DNA of 64,000 nucleotides from Picochlorum sp. 'celeri' (Eukaryota > Chlorophyta > Trebouxiophyceae). The notes under the pieces were generated by a model, which had not been told where the DNA came from, searched no databases, and was given only the letters and a program-made list of their open reading frames with translations. The translations under genes were made by a program, and so were the position numbers. Position 1 is the first letter of the stretch. Every line of letters begins with the position of its first letter. The stretch covers positions 124,001 to 188,000 of the forward strand of contig JAACMV010000003.1 in the NCBI GenBank assembly GCA_010909725.1, read 5' to 3'. Shown piece after piece: positions 20,901-30,431 of this stretch.

Positions 20901-22223
20901 CCTCGAGGCAGTTTAGCAGAGCTCCTGAAGTCTCGTGCAAACCTGGGTGAAGATTCAAACCCAGGCAGTCCTCTGTACCCAGCAAACACTAGAAACTCGA
21001 CAGACAAAGCAGCATATGAACTGGGCTATCGAACGACGGCGGCAGGCAGCATGGGAGAAGTGTCACAAACACTGCACTCCATCAAAGGATCTGTCAAAGA
21101 CATTGCTGTGGCAGGAAAAGAAAAGGTTCAAAAATCTTTGGGACAGAGAGAATCCTCGGGCAGTACAACCCCTCATATTCAGCCTTTCATTCACGTTCAG
21201 AGTCCTACAAGTGCTACCAAACACACCCCAGTAGCATTGCAATCTCTCGTGGATGTTCTGAAAGTAGCAGCCCAAATGCAGGCTAGGGCGCCTTTCCCGT
21301 TGGGGCACCTAGAGAAAGCATTCATGGATTACATCGAAAATTCTATCGATATCTTCTATGTACAAGCATATCGAATGGCTCTCGCTGCACGTGTCGAGTG
21401 GAATGCAGAAGAAGAGGAGTTTTGGTTGGATCTTCATACACATCTCTCAGATAAAAAGGCATCACAGGACACTTCCGAGTCGGTCTACAATCTGCTGTGG
21501 TCCACAGGAAAACAAAAGTCTCTTTTGAAAGAAATAGCAAGCTGGCATGCAGCCATTCCTCGGGCAAATATAGAAGGGTCAGAATCACTTGTTGAGAAGA
21601 CAGTTGTGGAACAAATTTGCCTTGGGGATGTAGAGACTGCAGTAAGCATGCTTCTTTCCTCGCCCCCCGATATATCAAAGCGTTTCTATAGAGATGCGCT
21701 GTGCTCATTGGGCATGGCATACGCCTGCGCCACGGAGAAGCTTCAACTTCCTGCCGATGACCTGGCCACATCTCTCTTTGTCCAGGCAGCCCGGGTCATT
21801 GCTATGAATGCTGCAACGGCAGGAGATTCCCTTGTCAGCGTTCCGCTCTTGTATGCCACATCCAAATTTGAAGAAGTCGTAGAAGTATTACAGCAAAATC
21901 AGCTGTGGACCTGCTCCGCAGCTTTATCAGCCGAGAAACTGTCTGCAGATGCCCTCAAATCCCCACTCAGAGACTTGGCCTACCACATGGCCAGGAAACA
22001 GGGGCTCATCTGGCCAGCAATTGGAATACTCATCGGCACAAATCAATACGATGAGTCACTCACCCTCATGCTTCAATGTCAGATGTATGGTCGTGCCCAA
22101 GGTCTTGTCAGTGTCCTTGATGAGTTTGAGGTGACCATCTCTGAAAAAGTCAGAGATCAGGTCATAGAAGCATTCACCTCTTTCGTGAATACCCAGCTCG
22201 ATTCCATATACCAAATTTCGTGA
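17962..22223 (+). CDS. WDR11: WDR11-like WD40 protein (trans-Golgi vesicle tethering)
   Basis: Five exons: 17962-18087, about 18141-18256, 18324-18571, 18637-18884 and 18987-22223, totalling 1324 residues; human WDR11 has about 1220. Donors are GTACGT, GTACGG, GTGCGT and GTGGGT; the second acceptor (...TTCGAG) is weak, so the exon 2 start is the least certain. The joins read ALDW-HPIGCG, WDCK-N-GNIVWQ and LLQRE-MIFFDID. Features are an N-terminal propeller with RVVVWDVGIGEPVTVLGD, the PLLAVGTAGGHVEIYDV blade typical of WDR11, a second propeller (DYVFLGGADGTLAKWN) and a long alpha-solenoid tail. WDR11 with FAM91A1 captures TBC1D23-linked endosome vesicles at the TGN. Confidence 0.85.
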
Positions 22224-22330
22224 TATTTATATTTGTAAATCTGAAGAGCACGATTGATCAGTATCGTTCACAGCAGAACGGCAGGGTTCGAGAAAACAAC
22301 ATGTGTTAAAGTTTGCAACCAATACAAACG

Positions 22331-22882
22331 ATGCTGTGCTATACGCTGTATATTTTCGATCGACACGGATCCTGTCAATATTATCATGAGTGGTCAAGGC
22401 CTAGAAGCGTACTTCAAGGGGCTGGGAGCATGCAGGAAGAATTCAAACTGTTGTTTGGTCTTGTGTGGTCTTTAAAAGCTCTCAGCGCGACAATAGACCC
22501 ATCTCGGTACGTACCTGTCAATATTCATATATATTTGCTGAAGACACAGGTTGCGGCATCATGATATATACCTTCCTGTTGCAGTGAGGAGAAGAGGCAG
22601 ATGGGAACTCCTCTGAGGATTGGAGAAGGATGTAGCTTTTCTTCCTTTTGCAGCGATACATACAAGCTTCACTTTCATGAGACTGTGTCGGGGATGAAGT
22701 TTATATTGATGACAGCGCCTCATGTGGGGGATTTGGTGGATTGTATGCAGCACTTGTACTCTGGCTTGTTTGTAGAGCATGTGGTGAAAAATCCAGAGTA
22801 TGTCCCAGGCAAACCCTTCTTGTTCGAAAACTTTACACTAGCACTAAACAAGTATATGATGTCATTGAATATGATACAGTAA
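22331..22882 (+). CDS. TRAPPC1: TRAPP complex subunit 1 (Bet5-like longin-fold)
   Basis: Exons 22331-22506 and 22585-22882 (intron 78 nt, GTACGT...TTGCAG) give 157 residues. It starts MLCYTLYIFDRHGSCQYYHEW, the family opening LYIFDRxGxCxxYxEW, and continues with a KLLFGLVWSLKALS helix, YKLHFHETVSGMKFI, and LYSGLFVEHVVKNP, which matches IYSALYVELVVKNP of human TRAPPC1. It is a core TRAPP subunit acting in the Ypt1/Rab1 exchange platform for ER-Golgi transport. The stop lies 21 bp from that of the convergent KDM8 gene. Confidence 0.93.
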
Positions 22883-22903
22883 CAATAATAATAATATAAT
22901 GTT

Positions 22904-24055
22904 TTACGCATCGTCCCACCAGATGGAGACGCTGGCTGATGGGGTCAGAGATTTGACATAGTGAAAGAATCCCCGGGGAATGAACAACCCATCTCCTGGG
23001 GCAAGCGTGCATTCCACACACGGCACATGTGTTAGAGGATTATCATCCTTTTCTATATCAATTGTACTCGTGTTATGAGTGAGGCCATCCGTATCCAGTT
23101 GCAAGTCTGATGCATATTCTGGCGCATACAACCTCAGGTACTTGTACCCCACAATCTGGCAGAACACGTTATGGTGCGGGTCAGAGTGAATGGGCGTGAC
23201 TGTGCCTGCTGGTCCTATCCATGCATTGATAGAAACAACATCTCCAGTAGCGTGACAATAATCTGGGATGATGATGTCCCGTTTGAGCTCTGGTATCTGC
23301 TCCAACAGCTGATGCTGTGCAAGATACACAAGATCATCACGGTCCCTGTCCGTCATATGATTCAGGAATTTCGAAAATGGCATCAGTGTTTGCGTCCATT
23401 CCGGGGCCATATAATCTTTTCCCACTTCCACAGGAACCGTCCTGTACATTGCTATCGATCTCCAATATGCTCTACTGTTCCAACGGGTGTATGCTGGCCA
23501 ATCAACCCCCATGTGTGATATCACCACGGGTTTTCCTCTGGACATATAGTCTATGATAAATCTATCCAAGGCAAGATCAGTATACTCTACTTTTTCCATC
23601 ATCCCTTGAGTTGCAGGGCTTGCACTGGGGGGATCCACCATGGCAACCGACTGCTCAACCCATACATCATCATCATCATCATGCACCGCCGTTCTAGCCG
23701 AGGAATCCTTCAATATGGCAATCATGTCATGCGTCATCGAGCGAAATCGATCTCCACCGAGCAAGAGACCCATATCAAACATGCGAATGCTTTCTTCCTT
23801 GCTTTGCCCTTGTGACACATACAACAGGCCAAGCAGAAGACATGCACCGCCGTATGCATCCCTCCACACGGGTGGTACATCACACCATGTACCTGTATGT
23901 ATCTTTTGATAACAAACCTCCTGCAACGCCTGCATATCCGCCTGATTCACATCACCATCCCTCGGCCATAGGTGTGAGACGAGTGGGCATACTTGATCCA
24001 GTTCCTCCTTGACACGACACCACTCCTCCGAATCCAACACATGTTTCATCAACAT
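22904..24055 (-). CDS. KDM8: JMJD5/KDM8 (plant JMJ30)-like JmjC oxygenase
   Basis: 383 residues. The N-terminal ~150 residues are helical; the JmjC domain follows from KPVVISHMGVDWPAYTRW. Fe(II) ligands are His and Asp in TPIHSDPHHNVFCQIVG and the distal His in LFIPRGFFHYVKSL; the YKYLRLY strand with its 2-oxoglutarate Lys is present. The order and the short C-terminal ending in SIWWDDA are those of JMJD5/KDM8, a 2-oxoglutarate-dependent oxygenase implicated in arginyl hydroxylation and, in plants (JMJ30), in the clock and heat responses. The substrate here is unknown. Its ATG lies only 24 bp downstream of the stop of the gene ahead of it. Confidence 0.9.
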   Translation of the reverse strand: MLMKHVLDSEEWCRVKEELDQVCPLVSHLWPRDGDVNQADMQALQEVCYQKIHTGTWCDVPPVWRDAYGGACLLLGLLYVSQGQSKEESIRMFDMGLLLGGDRFRSMTHDMIAILKDSSARTAVHDDDDDVWVEQSVAMVDPPSASPATQGMMEKVEYTDLALDRFIIDYMSRGKPVVISHMGVDWPAYTRWNSRAYWRSIAMYRTVPVEVGKDYMAPEWTQTLMPFSKFLNHMTDRDRDDLVYLAQHQLLEQIPELKRDIIIPDYCHATGDVVSINAWIGPAGTVTPIHSDPHHNVFCQIVGYKYLRLYAPEYASDLQLDTDGLTHNTSTIDIEKDDNPLTHVPCVECTLAPGDGLFIPRGFFHYVKSLTPSASVSIWWDDA

Positions 24056-24079
24056 ATTGGAATAATAATAATGGCTTGG

Positions 24080-24544
24080 TCAATCTGTATGCTCCTTTGT
24101 CGTGCCCTCCACAGGCTGTGAAGAAGGATGCAGAAATGCCTGTTTCCTCTCCACACCCCCACAAGCCAATCCCTGCACCCTCAAAGATACCACTCGATCT
24201 ATTCTATCTTTTACAATCTGTGGATCCACACCAAAAAGCAAATCATCCAAGCCACCGAAATCCTCGTACTCTTGTACGTCATCAGCAGTCCCCACAAACC
24301 GGTTGTTCACATGTAATTGAGGCAACGTCACAGTACAGTCGCTCTGCTCCAGCATACGAAATCTATCCAAAGGATTATCAGACAAGTCCACTTCTTTATA
24401 CTCGACACCCTTGGCACGCAAAAGATACTTCATACGACGAGTATCAGAAGACACTTTGGCATTCCCAGCACAGGACGTTGTAAACAGCACAATACCCTCA
24501 TCCGAAGAGTCCTCTCCTCCTCCTAGACTATTATTCCACGTCAT
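24080..24544 (-). CDS. SH3BGRL-like glutaredoxin-fold protein
   Basis: 154 residues. After a short N-terminus, a thioredoxin/glutaredoxin-type fold shows VLFTTSCAGNAKVSSDTRRM, VEYKEVDLSDNPLDRFRMLE, a cis-Pro loop (TLPQLHVNNRFVGTADDV) and FGGLDDLL. The position of the redox CxxC is SCAG, with a single Cys, as in SH3-binding glutamic-acid-rich-like proteins, which lack dithiol activity. The biochemical role of the family is poorly defined. The unconserved tail is His/Gln/Thr-rich. It lies immediately upstream of KDM8 on the same strand with a 24-nt gap, suggesting a shared transcript. Confidence 0.7.
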   Translation of the reverse strand: MTWNNSLGGGEDSSDEGIVLFTTSCAGNAKVSSDTRRMKYLLRAKGVEYKEVDLSDNPLDRFRMLEQSDCTVTLPQLHVNNRFVGTADDVQEYEDFGGLDDLLFGVDPQIVKDRIDRVVSLRVQGLACGGVERKQAFLHPSSQPVEGTTKEHTD

Positions 24545-24794
24545 TCATACACATAATACACGGAAATACTATACCCAGCAGTCGAGGAAGAACAGAAGGA
24601 TTTTAAAATAGGATGGTTTTCTCTGGCGATTTTTAATTCTTAATGTAGGAGTACGATCAGGTCCCATGGTCCTGCTGAGGCGTGCTGGTGTAGTTTTTTT
24701 GGTTTTATAAATTAAAGCAATAAAATCCTTGGTGCATGGAAGCGTGACTGGTCGGTTTCCTTTCGTGCTGCACCCCATCGCATGTCTCTGTGAC

Positions 24795-26120
24795 ATGAAT
24801 CAAGGATTACACAGGAATTCCCGTAGCTCGACTGCAATTGGCGGTGAAACGCCTTCTGATATGTATGGGACGGCGAAGCATGGGGCAGGGGTTGAGCAGA
24901 GGGATGATGATGGTGGGGATGATGTAGAGCAGAGCACAGGAACCATGCCCAAGGGTAAAGCTGGGTTTGGGAGAGGGTGGATGTTGAGTGCCATGTCGAT
25001 GCTTTTACTGGTTGTGCAAGGGACCATGATGTCTGTTGTTTTGAGGTACTCTAGAATTCAGGAGGGGTCCATGTATCTGCCATCTGTGTCGGTGTGCTTG
25101 GCAGAGGCCATCAAACTCTCCATATGTATAGCGTATTTGCTCATCATGGGGGATACAAAGATTGGGAAGCAACTTCCAACGCACCAAAAGCAGAGTGGGG
25201 ATGAGGATGCAAAGCTTTTGACGTATAGAGATTGGAAAGCATTGATTCAGGATTCTGTTCCAATGGCATTGCCGGCGTCCATGTTTGTGTTTCAGCAGGT
25301 TTTGTTGATATGGTCGGCGACGTATTTGGATGCGGTGACGTATCAGATATTTAATCAGGCATTCAAGCTGGTACCAACAGCAATATTTGCGAGAGTTCTG
25401 TTGGGCCAGAAACTAAAACCAATGCAATGGATGTCTCTTCCTGTTCTGGCATTTGGTGTCATATTGATTACAACGAATAACAATAGTAGTAGCAGCAGCA
25501 GTAGTAGTAGTGGGGTGGATGGAAACTCTGTATTATGGTATGCTGCCATGGTGGCATGTTCGCTGGCTGGGCTAAGCAGTGCATTTGCTGGAGTGTACTT
25601 TGAAAAGTACGTGAAGGGGAAGCTTGCGGGGAGTTTAATTCGGCGAAATTTACAACTAGGTATATATGGAGTCCCTTTCTCATGCATATATGCGTTTATG
25701 AAGGATGGGCAGAGTATTCGAGAGAATGGTCCTCTGTCTGGGTTTGGGCAATCTGCATGGGGAGTTGTGTGGCTCCAAGTGTTTGGCGGATTTATCATTG
25801 CCTTGGTCGTCAAATACTGTGATAATATTTTGAAGAATTTTGCGTTGGCAGGGTCCGTGATTCTGACTGTATTGGTCTCTATTCCATTGTTCAACCAGTG
25901 GCCATCTTCCTTCTTCTTGTTTGGAGTGACTGCTGTTCTGTTGAGTGTGTTCATGTACGGAGGTAGCATGAAGGTTCCAAAGCAGTTCAATAATATATAC
26001 ATAAGTGCTAGAAAACTGGCCATGGAACATCCCTTCAAGATGCTATTGATGAATGTATTATGTGGAGCAGGGTTATTTTTGGTTGTCATGAGGAATAGCA
26101 GTCTCAACTCGTTTACATAA
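24795..26120 (+). CDS. Nucleotide-sugar transporter (SLC35A/UDP-galactose or CMP-sialic acid transporter-like)
   Basis: 441 residues from the first ATG at 24795. A hydrophilic cytosolic N-terminus precedes about ten membrane segments. Family blocks include VVLRYSR near the first helix, LPASMFVFQQVLLIWSATYL, DAVTYQIFNQAFKLVPTAIF, AGLSSAFAGVYFEKYVKG, FVGFGQS-like loops, and IVALVVKYCDNILKNFA-like text in the ninth helix. These are hallmarks of Golgi SLC35A antiporters, which exchange a nucleotide sugar for the nucleoside monophosphate. The AG-rich Ser tract after residue ~250 is low complexity. The exact substrate cannot be read from sequence. No intron was seen. Confidence 0.88.
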   Translation: MNQGLHRNSRSSTAIGGETPSDMYGTAKHGAGVEQRDDDGGDDVEQSTGTMPKGKAGFGRGWMLSAMSMLLLVVQGTMMSVVLRYSRIQEGSMYLPSVSVCLAEAIKLSICIAYLLIMGDTKIGKQLPTHQKQSGDEDAKLLTYRDWKALIQDSVPMALPASMFVFQQVLLIWSATYLDAVTYQIFNQAFKLVPTAIFARVLLGQKLKPMQWMSLPVLAFGVILITTNNNSSSSSSSSSGVDGNSVLWYAAMVACSLAGLSSAFAGVYFEKYVKGKLAGSLIRRNLQLGIYGVPFSCIYAFMKDGQSIRENGPLSGFGQSAWGVVWLQVFGGFIIALVVKYCDNILKNFALAGSVILTVLVSIPLFNQWPSSFFLFGVTAVLLSVFMYGGSMKVPKQFNNIYISARKLAMEHPFKMLLMNVLCGAGLFLVVMRNSSLNSFT

Positions 26121-26164
26121 CAGTCCATGTACATACATAATATACATTTTAATTTGTTACATAT

Positions 26165-27484
26165 CTATGCTGATGTGACCGGTTCCGCCTGGTGTCTATT
26201 TCGCAACTGACCGCAAGCCGCTGCTGCCTCCAAGCCTCGAGTGACTCGAATGCTGGTCCGGACTCCATTCTTCTCGAGAATTTCAACAAATTTCCGGACC
26301 CCATTTCTTGATGGCCTCTTGAACTCGCTATCATCAACTGGATTCCATGGAATGACGTTGACATGGCTCCTCATATTCCCATTGGCTCGTAATAACGCTG
26401 CAAGCTCCTCTGCATGCGCAGGGTCATCATTCACGCCATGCAGGAGCGTGTACTCAAACGTCACTCGCCGACCCGTCATTTCAAAGTACGCACTACAATC
26501 CCTCATCAGAGCGCTCAATGGGTATGATTTTGCGCTGGGAACAATCTGCTCTCGCAACCGCTGGTTTGGTGCATGGATAGAAACTGCCAGCGTGGATTGG
26601 GTATCATACTCTGCAAACGCACGGATTGTATTCGGAATGCCAACAGTCGAGATGGTGATGTGCCGGGCTCCAATATTCAAATCTTTATTTAATGCTTGAT
26701 GTGCTCTCATCACAGAAGGTAAATTGAGCCCTGGGTCTCCCATCCCCATGAATACAACGTTGGAAACACGCTCCCCAAATGCCTCTCCAACTGTCAGGAC
26801 TTGGTCGATAATCTCATGTGGCAGGAGATTTCTGGCAAACCCACCCTTCCCAGTCGCACAGAATGTGCAACGCATAGGGCACCCAACTTGAGACGATACA
26901 CACACAGTAAGTCTGTTCGATCCATCCGCAGGAATGCCAACAGTCTCCACGACATATGAATCAAAGAGTTTTAAAAGAAACTTTCTCGTTCCATCCTTGG
27001 ACACAACTTCATGGTGAATCTCTGACCGCCCAGTCTCCACACCCTTGGATATGAGGGTTTCCCTCCATGACTTTGGAATAGTCGAAATATCTCGCACATG
27101 CCGGGTTCCCTTCATCACAGCGTCCTTTAGCTGCTTTCCCCTGTAGGCAGGCTGCCCATCCTCCAAAGCCAGCTGCTCCAACTCTTCCTGAGACTTCCCC
27201 AGGATAACCTGACCCACCCCGTACTTCTCACCGAGTCTTGATATCTTTGATGCATCTTTCAAAGCCTGTTCCACTGCCTTTTGATCAGCTTTGTCCCATT
27301 CACCGTCAGTCACGTCAGGTCTTCTCGGTGGTATTGTAGGCATATGTTCAACCTCACTTGCGTATCGGCGCATACCATGGTGAATAATACGATTTTTTTG
27401 ATTCAGAATTGCAACATTCCATGCGCAATGGATGCGCTTCAGCGCTCCACCCGCATGCACATTTCCAATGACATGTGAGTTCAT
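26165..27484 (-). CDS. RlmN/Cfr-family radical SAM rRNA/tRNA adenine-C2 methyltransferase, organelle targeted
   Basis: 439 residues. A basic N-terminal extension of ~60 residues is probably a plastid or mitochondrial presequence. The core has the radical SAM cluster CPMRCTFCATGKGGFARN (CxxxCxxC), the substrate segment PAYRGKQLKDAVMKG near the start, and GLEAAAACGQLRN near the end, containing the methyl-transfer Cys. The SAM-contact motif reads MGMGDPGLN where most homologues have GEP. RlmN makes m2A2503 in 23S rRNA and m2A37 in some tRNAs by a ping-pong mechanism through a methylated Cys. It is divergent from the next gene with a ~530-bp gap. Confidence 0.92.
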   Translation of the reverse strand: MNSHVIGNVHAGGALKRIHCAWNVAILNQKNRIIHHGMRRYASEVEHMPTIPPRRPDVTDGEWDKADQKAVEQALKDASKISRLGEKYGVGQVILGKSQEELEQLALEDGQPAYRGKQLKDAVMKGTRHVRDISTIPKSWRETLISKGVETGRSEIHHEVVSKDGTRKFLLKLFDSYVVETVGIPADGSNRLTVCVSSQVGCPMRCTFCATGKGGFARNLLPHEIIDQVLTVGEAFGERVSNVVFMGMGDPGLNLPSVMRAHQALNKDLNIGARHITISTVGIPNTIRAFAEYDTQSTLAVSIHAPNQRLREQIVPSAKSYPLSALMRDCSAYFEMTGRRVTFEYTLLHGVNDDPAHAEELAALLRANGNMRSHVNVIPWNPVDDSEFKRPSRNGVRKFVEILEKNGVRTSIRVTRGLEAAAACGQLRNRHQAEPVTSA

Positions 27485-28011
27485 TCTACAGTTTACACGT
27501 ATTCTTTCTGAATTCCAACAGTTCAGGTTTCAAAATGCAGTGTATTAAAAGACAAGATCGCCCCAGTGACCGGGTGCGTATGGTGGACAGACCACCCAGG
27601 GCTCTGTGAATAGAAATAGAAAGTATTCATTTGAACATTTCAACAAATACAAACTGGCGCCCCGTGATTTTTACACGATACACCCAGAATCCATATTCGA
27701 AGACTCAGGTACTCATGTTGCCATTGTATATCAACTACACTATCGTAACACATGTACATCAAGGCCTGTGCTGTCAGAGCACGCAGCATAGTTCGGAAGC
27801 GCCTACGGTGTACACCAACAGCCGACCGGAGTCAAGTCTCGGTCTCAGATTCCCGCGGATGTTTGGTCAACGGGAATTTGAATTTTTGAATTGCGCTCAT
27901 GATGCCATTCCCATCACCACCGGGCACGTCTTCATAAAAAAATTATAGCAGTGAAAGAGATTTTGTACTGGTGTAGTGGCACGAATTGGGCACAAGCTGT
28001 GTATTCGAGTC
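27485..28011. promoter_or_regulatory. 527-bp divergent promoter region
   Basis: Spacer between the divergent RlmN-like and methyltransferase-GT8 genes. Two short plus-strand frames (27606-27948) overlap in different phases, have no family resemblance and are not supported as genes. A GC-richer patch at 27555-27605 stands out but matches no RNA I know. Confidence 0.35.
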
Positions 28012-30303
28012 ATGGCACGTACTTTTTCAAATGATAAACTAGGCCGAGGTCTCCCGCCAAGACCAGCAAAAGTTCCTGGCGCATTAAAAAGACTACTGTC
28101 TGCCAGATCCATTACTTTTGTTCTAGTATCAGTCATACTGATACTAGGTATACATGTAAAGAGACAGCATTCCTCCTCTGGCCTCTTGGAGGAGACTTCA
28201 CTCACATGGCCTTTCAGAGCCATGGCGGTATCGCAAGGGCAGAGCGATGATTTCTTTGACACAAGGTATCGCAAGGATACGCAAAAAATTTTGGATGTGG
28301 GAAGATCGTCGTGGGAATACCGGATTGACAGCCACTTGCAAGCTGCCAACATGTGTCGACTTGCAACTCTTGATAGCCCCGAGTTCAAGGCGCTCGAGGA
28401 TAACGAATACCTGGGTGGTCTTGCAGATATTCTCCGATCACTGCTGTTGATACCAGTGAATTCAACTGTGGTGTATGTAGGGCATGGAGACACTGGAAAC
28501 AGTTTGAAGGAGCTGATTTCTGTTCTGCAGGAGAAGGAGGAATGTATCTTCAACGTCCGCCTAGACATTGTCTCCTCTATAGACGACTATGCAAAGAAAG
28601 GAATGTACAAGAGTGCCATGTTGGTGATCCTGGATGATCCATGTCCAAGGGGAAGTGTATCCTCCTTGGGCCATATTCTTAGGGAAGGAGGCAGGGTATT
28701 TGTGGGGGCAAATGTCACGCAGTCGTGTGCTGAAATCAGGAATGGATTTGTTCACACTCAAAGTCACCAGATATTTATCAATCCCTTTTCCAACCCGTCG
28801 TTTCCTGAGATTTGGGAGACTCTCCTGATATCCACTGTCATGGCAATGGATCTGGAAGGCTGGAAAACGCTATTCAAGGGCATGGGACACATTGGAGAAG
28901 TGAGGTTAGAGTTGCAAACGATTCATAATTTACTCTATCAAACTTCAGTGAAAACTCATGTGTGTGAGATTGGCTTTAATGCTGGGCATTCAGCAGTCAT
29001 GTTCCTGTCAGCAGGAAAGAATATTCATTTGACCAGTTTTGACATGGGAAAGTTGCCTTGGTCTTCAGATATGGTGGAAAGAATACATCAACTGTTCCCT
29101 GGTCAATTCAAATACATTAAAGGGAACAGTCGCGAAATCATTCCACAGTACATGGACAAAGTAAAATCTGGCATAGCTGACAGCTGTGATATCATGTTTG
29201 TTGATGGTGACCACTCCTATGAAGGAGCAGCGATTGATTTTACCAATTCGATACAAATCATATCACAAGAAGGCCTATTGATTGCTGATGATTACTCAAA
29301 GAGCTTTCAAGGAGTAATCAAAGCCTGGAAAGAACTTGAGGAAGGAAAAGGCATGAGTACATTGAGAATTATCAAGCCAGATCGATTGTACAATGGATTT
29401 CACAAAGGATGGTCAATTGGTCGTGTTTTGACTCAATCAGAATCGGGTTTGAAATCACCAGAGCAGATGCATGTTGCCACGACGCAGTGTGGGGATGATG
29501 TGCAGATGCTGCAATCACTCGTAAAGTCTTTGATATTGTCGAGTAATTTCAATGATCGCATTGTATTCCACTTGATTGCCGATGGAATCCCTGAAGATGT
29601 ATTACAGCATATCAAAGGCATGCTTGAATCTGCAAGAATGGAGTTTAGACTCCACAAGCCCGTCTTGTTTCACAGGAAAGTACAATTATTCAGGCCTTGT
29701 TCACTAGATCGCTTGATGCTCCCTGAACTACTGCCTAACGCAAGTCATGTTATATATTTGGATCGGGATACTCTTGTTATGAAATCTTTAGACTCTTTAT
29801 ACCGACAACGGTTGTCCATGGATGGTAAAGCAATGGGAGTAGTTCCTGAGGGACGCGGCTGGTACAGTGAGGGTCTAGGAAAAGAGAAAGCCTTCAAGAC
29901 GTATTTTGGTACAAGAGGGTTGAATTTTGGAGTAGCCCTCATGAACTTGGATGTCATGAGGCAAAAATCGGTAACAAGTCACATGTTTTCGCTCATCCCA
30001 GAAGTTGAGGATCTAAAATTAGGGGATCAAGACTTGATGAACTATTATTTTGCAAAGTATCCAGACATGGTGGAAGTCTTGCCATGTGCTTACAACTATC
30101 GCGTCACTAGAAATGGAAAACAAGAGTGTGAATGCTATGACATCGAAGATGTGCGAGATTATGCAGAGTGTGAGAGAAGAAACAATGTTGACGATGCCGT
30201 CATACTGCATGGAAACAGACGTACATTCTTGACCGGTGATAACCACATCTTGCGTTCGATTTGGGATCAGATCACTACCACGGAAGTTTCATCATCTTCT
30301 TAA
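28012..30303 (+). CDS. Type II membrane fusion: class I methyltransferase-like domain + GT8 glycosyltransferase
   Basis: 763 residues from ATG 28012. A basic cytosolic stub precedes one transmembrane anchor (ITFVLVSVILILGIHV, about 32-48), the layout of a Golgi type II enzyme. Residues about 300-480 form a Methyltransf_24-like domain: VCEIGFNAGHSAVMFLSAG (SAM loop), DIMFVDGDHSYEGA and LIADDYSKSF. From about 495 a GT8-type glycosyltransferase follows: the DxD motif in HVIYLDRDTLVMKSL, LNFGVALMNLDVM, LGDQDLMNYYFAKYP and a C-terminal VILHGN. The GT8 part resembles xylosyltransferases of the GXYLT/LARGE type; donor and acceptor are unknown. Whether the methylase domain is active (sugar O-methylation) is inference. 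Confidence 0.82.
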   Translation: MARTFSNDKLGRGLPPRPAKVPGALKRLLSARSITFVLVSVILILGIHVKRQHSSSGLLEETSLTWPFRAMAVSQGQSDDFFDTRYRKDTQKILDVGRSSWEYRIDSHLQAANMCRLATLDSPEFKALEDNEYLGGLADILRSLLLIPVNSTVVYVGHGDTGNSLKELISVLQEKEECIFNVRLDIVSSIDDYAKKGMYKSAMLVILDDPCPRGSVSSLGHILREGGRVFVGANVTQSCAEIRNGFVHTQSHQIFINPFSNPSFPEIWETLLISTVMAMDLEGWKTLFKGMGHIGEVRLELQTIHNLLYQTSVKTHVCEIGFNAGHSAVMFLSAGKNIHLTSFDMGKLPWSSDMVERIHQLFPGQFKYIKGNSREIIPQYMDKVKSGIADSCDIMFVDGDHSYEGAAIDFTNSIQIISQEGLLIADDYSKSFQGVIKAWKELEEGKGMSTLRIIKPDRLYNGFHKGWSIGRVLTQSESGLKSPEQMHVATTQCGDDVQMLQSLVKSLILSSNFNDRIVFHLIADGIPEDVLQHIKGMLESARMEFRLHKPVLFHRKVQLFRPCSLDRLMLPELLPNASHVIYLDRDTLVMKSLDSLYRQRLSMDGKAMGVVPEGRGWYSEGLGKEKAFKTYFGTRGLNFGVALMNLDVMRQKSVTSHMFSLIPEVEDLKLGDQDLMNYYFAKYPDMVEVLPCAYNYRVTRNGKQECECYDIEDVRDYAECERRNNVDDAVILHGNRRTFLTGDNHILRSIWDQITTTEVSSSS

Positions 30304-30431
30304 TTTTCAGTGTATTGAAAGTTACAATCAACAGAGAGTGGGACGTATCAATTATTAAACATGCGCCGCGTTCCATAGGATTTTTCAAAGTCGGTACTTG
30401 AAATCCCACAATCTTTGATCAGCTTTTATGC

